The notes under the pieces were generated by a model. It was not told where the DNA came from. It did no database searches and saw nothing but the letters and a program-made list of their open reading frames with translations. The translations under genes and the position numbers were made by a program. Below, piece after piece: positions 6,033 through 7,098 of a stretch of DNA of 7,098 nt (position 1 is the stretch's first letter; each line of letters begins with the position of its first letter). This DNA comes from Candidatus Zixiibacteriota bacterium (GTDB lineage Bacteria; Zixibacteria; MSB-5A5; JAABVY01; JAHJOQ01): contig DAOVLC010000072.1 of NCBI GenBank assembly GCA_030631455.1, forward strand, positions 1 through 7,098, given 5' to 3'.

Positions 6033-6796
6033 CTCTCACCTCCATTCACAGGAACCGTAAGACCGCCCGAAAGTTCATACATCATATCAGCCCTGGCTGC
6101 GAATTCACGATTGTGAGTGGCGATTACAAAGGTAGTTCCGGAGTTCCTGCTTAGTTCGAGCAGTGTATCATGCAGGGAAGACGCTGTCTTCTCATCGAGA
6201 TTGCCGCTCGGTTCATCCGCAAGAACGACCTGCGGATCTGCCGCGAGCGCCCTTGCGACTGCAACACGTTGCTGTTCACCTCCGGAAAGCTTCCCCGGAC
6301 GATGTGTTTTTCTCCCTGATAGTCCCATGCTCTCCAATAGGTAAGACGCCTTCTCCCTGGATTCCGTTGGATTGTCTCCGCGAATTAGGAGAGGTATCAT
6401 CACATTCTCAACGGCGCTGAAATCCGCCATCAGGTGATGGAACTGAAACACGAAACCGATGTTCTGATTCCGGAACTCGGCCAATTCATCATCGTCCATC
6501 TCGGAGTAACTTCTGCCGCAGACCTTAAGCCCCCCTCCTGATGATCGGTCAAGTCCGCCAAGGATGTGCAGCAGTGTGCTCTTGCCCGCGCCCGATTCTC
6601 CGACAACTGAAACCATTTGTCCGCTTCTGATCTTGAGGTTGACTCCATTCAACACATCCAGCACACCTTCGCTCGTCCTGAAGCTCTTTTTCAGTCCTGT
6701 TGCCTCTATGACTACCGCATTCTCCTGATTCTCCACGGGATTCTCTGCAGATCCATCGTGCGCCCGACTATTCATATTTTCGCCCGCATAAGCCAT
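6029..6796 (-). CDS. lolD: Lipoprotein-releasing ABC transporter, ATP-binding protein LolD
   Basis: LolD is the cytoplasmic ATPase of the LolCDE-type complex, which extracts outer-membrane-destined lipoproteins from the inner membrane and hands them to LolA. Visible motifs: Walker A GESGAGKS (66-73), Q-loop Q118, signature LSGGEQQ (170-176), Walker B with D194-E195 followed by PSGNLD, and H-loop H228. The segment FQFHHLMADFSAVENVMIPLLI (117-138) is close to the LolD-typical FHHLLPDFTALENV stretch, which favours LolD over the related MacB and FtsE. The downstream neighbour of the permease gene supports this. The N-terminus carries about 25 hydrophilic residues ahead of the first ABC strand, more than E. 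coli LolD has, and neither ATG (6796 or 6775) has a good ribosome-binding site, so the true start is uncertain. The first ATG follows the permease stop by 14 bp. Confidence 0.92.
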   Translation of the reverse strand: MAYAGENMNSRAHDGSAENPVENQENAVVIEATGLKKSFRTSEGVLDVLNGVNLKIRSGQMVSVVGESGAGKSTLLHILGGLDRSSGGGLKVCGRSYSEMDDDELAEFRNQNIGFVFQFHHLMADFSAVENVMIPLLIRGDNPTESREKASYLLESMGLSGRKTHRPGKLSGGEQQRVAVARALAADPQVVLADEPSGNLDEKTASSLHDTLLELSRNSGTTFVIATHNREFAARADMMYELSGGLTVPVNGGER

Positions 6797-6810
6797 TAGT
6801 TTAGCGGAAT

Positions 6811-7098
6811 TTACTCATATCTAAGGATTTCAACGGGATACAGGCATCCTGCTCTATATGCCGGATAGAGAGTTGCCGTAAAGCTTAGCAGCACCGATGT
6901 CATGGATATCAGCACAAGGTCTGCCAGCACTATCTTCACAGGCAGCTCGCTTATGAAATATATGTCCGCAGGAAGAGAAACTATCCCGAATTCTTGCTGT
7001 GCAAGGCACAACATCACACCGACGCTTATACCTGCAAGCGTGCCGACTATTCCTGCTGCCAGGCCCTGATACATGAACATGCGCATTATCGACCTGCG
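6811..7098 (-). CDS. LolC/LolE-type lipoprotein-releasing permease, C-terminal end (partial)
   Basis: This is the last 95 residues of an inner-membrane permease; the reading frame is open through the window edge at 7098, so the true start lies outside. From the edge it begins RRSIMRMFMYQG, the conserved cytoplasmic coupling-helix region that in the family follows a GAS motif. Two hydrophobic segments follow (about residues 12-34 and 56-78), separated by a short periplasmic loop containing PADIYFISELP, which resembles the DIYFI-LP segment of E. coli LolC/LolE. It ends YPAYRAGCLYPVEILRYE, the canonical FtsX-family C-terminus. It pairs with LolD encoded 14 bp downstream. Whether it is a LolC, LolE or single LolF-type subunit cannot be decided from this fragment. 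Confidence 0.9.
   Translation of the reverse strand, partial: RRSIMRMFMYQGLAAGIVGTLAGISVGVMLCLAQQEFGIVSLPADIYFISELPVKIVLADLVLISMTSVLLSFTATLYPAYRAGCLYPVEILRYE

Noticed and set aside
1..7098. CRISPR array, insertion sequence, tRNA or rRNA, and phage or toxin-antitoxin genes
   Set aside because: No regularly spaced direct repeats, transposase-like frames, tRNA cloverleaf or rRNA segments were seen; the window is almost completely filled by eight conserved housekeeping genes.

Overview
The window carries one block of eight genes, all on the minus strand, from a diderm (Gram-negative-type) bacterium. Read 5'->3' along the minus strand the order is: the end of a LolC/LolE-type permease (cut by the window edge), lolD, mcsA, mcsB, clpC, rpmA (ribosomal protein L27), and the alpha and beta subunits of a two-subunit class I (iron-sulfur) fumarate hydratase. 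Below the fumarase genes, positions 1-127 are intergenic and hold two palindromic structures but no supported gene.

The taxonomic signal is mixed in an informative way. McsA/McsB/ClpC is the arginine-phosphorylation proteolysis module best known from Firmicutes, where it usually sits behind the repressor gene ctsR. Here ctsR is absent from the visible upstream side, and mcsA is instead translationally coupled (ATGA overlap) to lolD of the lipoprotein-export ABC transporter, a machine of outer-membrane bacteria. Together with an L27 that lacks the Firmicute N-terminal extension, this argues for a diderm lineage outside Firmicutes. One of the FCB-type candidate phyla, for example Zixibacteria or relatives, is my tentative inference and cannot be proved from this window.

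Functionally there are three parts. Positions 6029-7098 encode lipoprotein release from the inner membrane (LolC/E-LolD). Positions 1944-6032 encode protein quality control: McsA activates the protein-arginine kinase McsB, whose phospho-arginine marks are read by the ClpC N-domain, and ClpC feeds substrates to ClpP (not in the window). Key residues of kinase, allosteric site and reader are all present, so the tagging pathway looks intact. Positions 128-1845 encode L27 and the TCA-cycle fumarase. The 98-bp gap between clpC and rpmA contains a perfect 10-bp hairpin and is the most likely transcriptional boundary; the other gaps are short (about 13-48 bp) or overlapping and fit co-transcription.

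Nothing here is a wholly unknown system. The points of interest are the CtsR-less, Lol-coupled McsAB-ClpC arrangement, rpmA separated from its usual partner rplU, and three intergenic hairpins.
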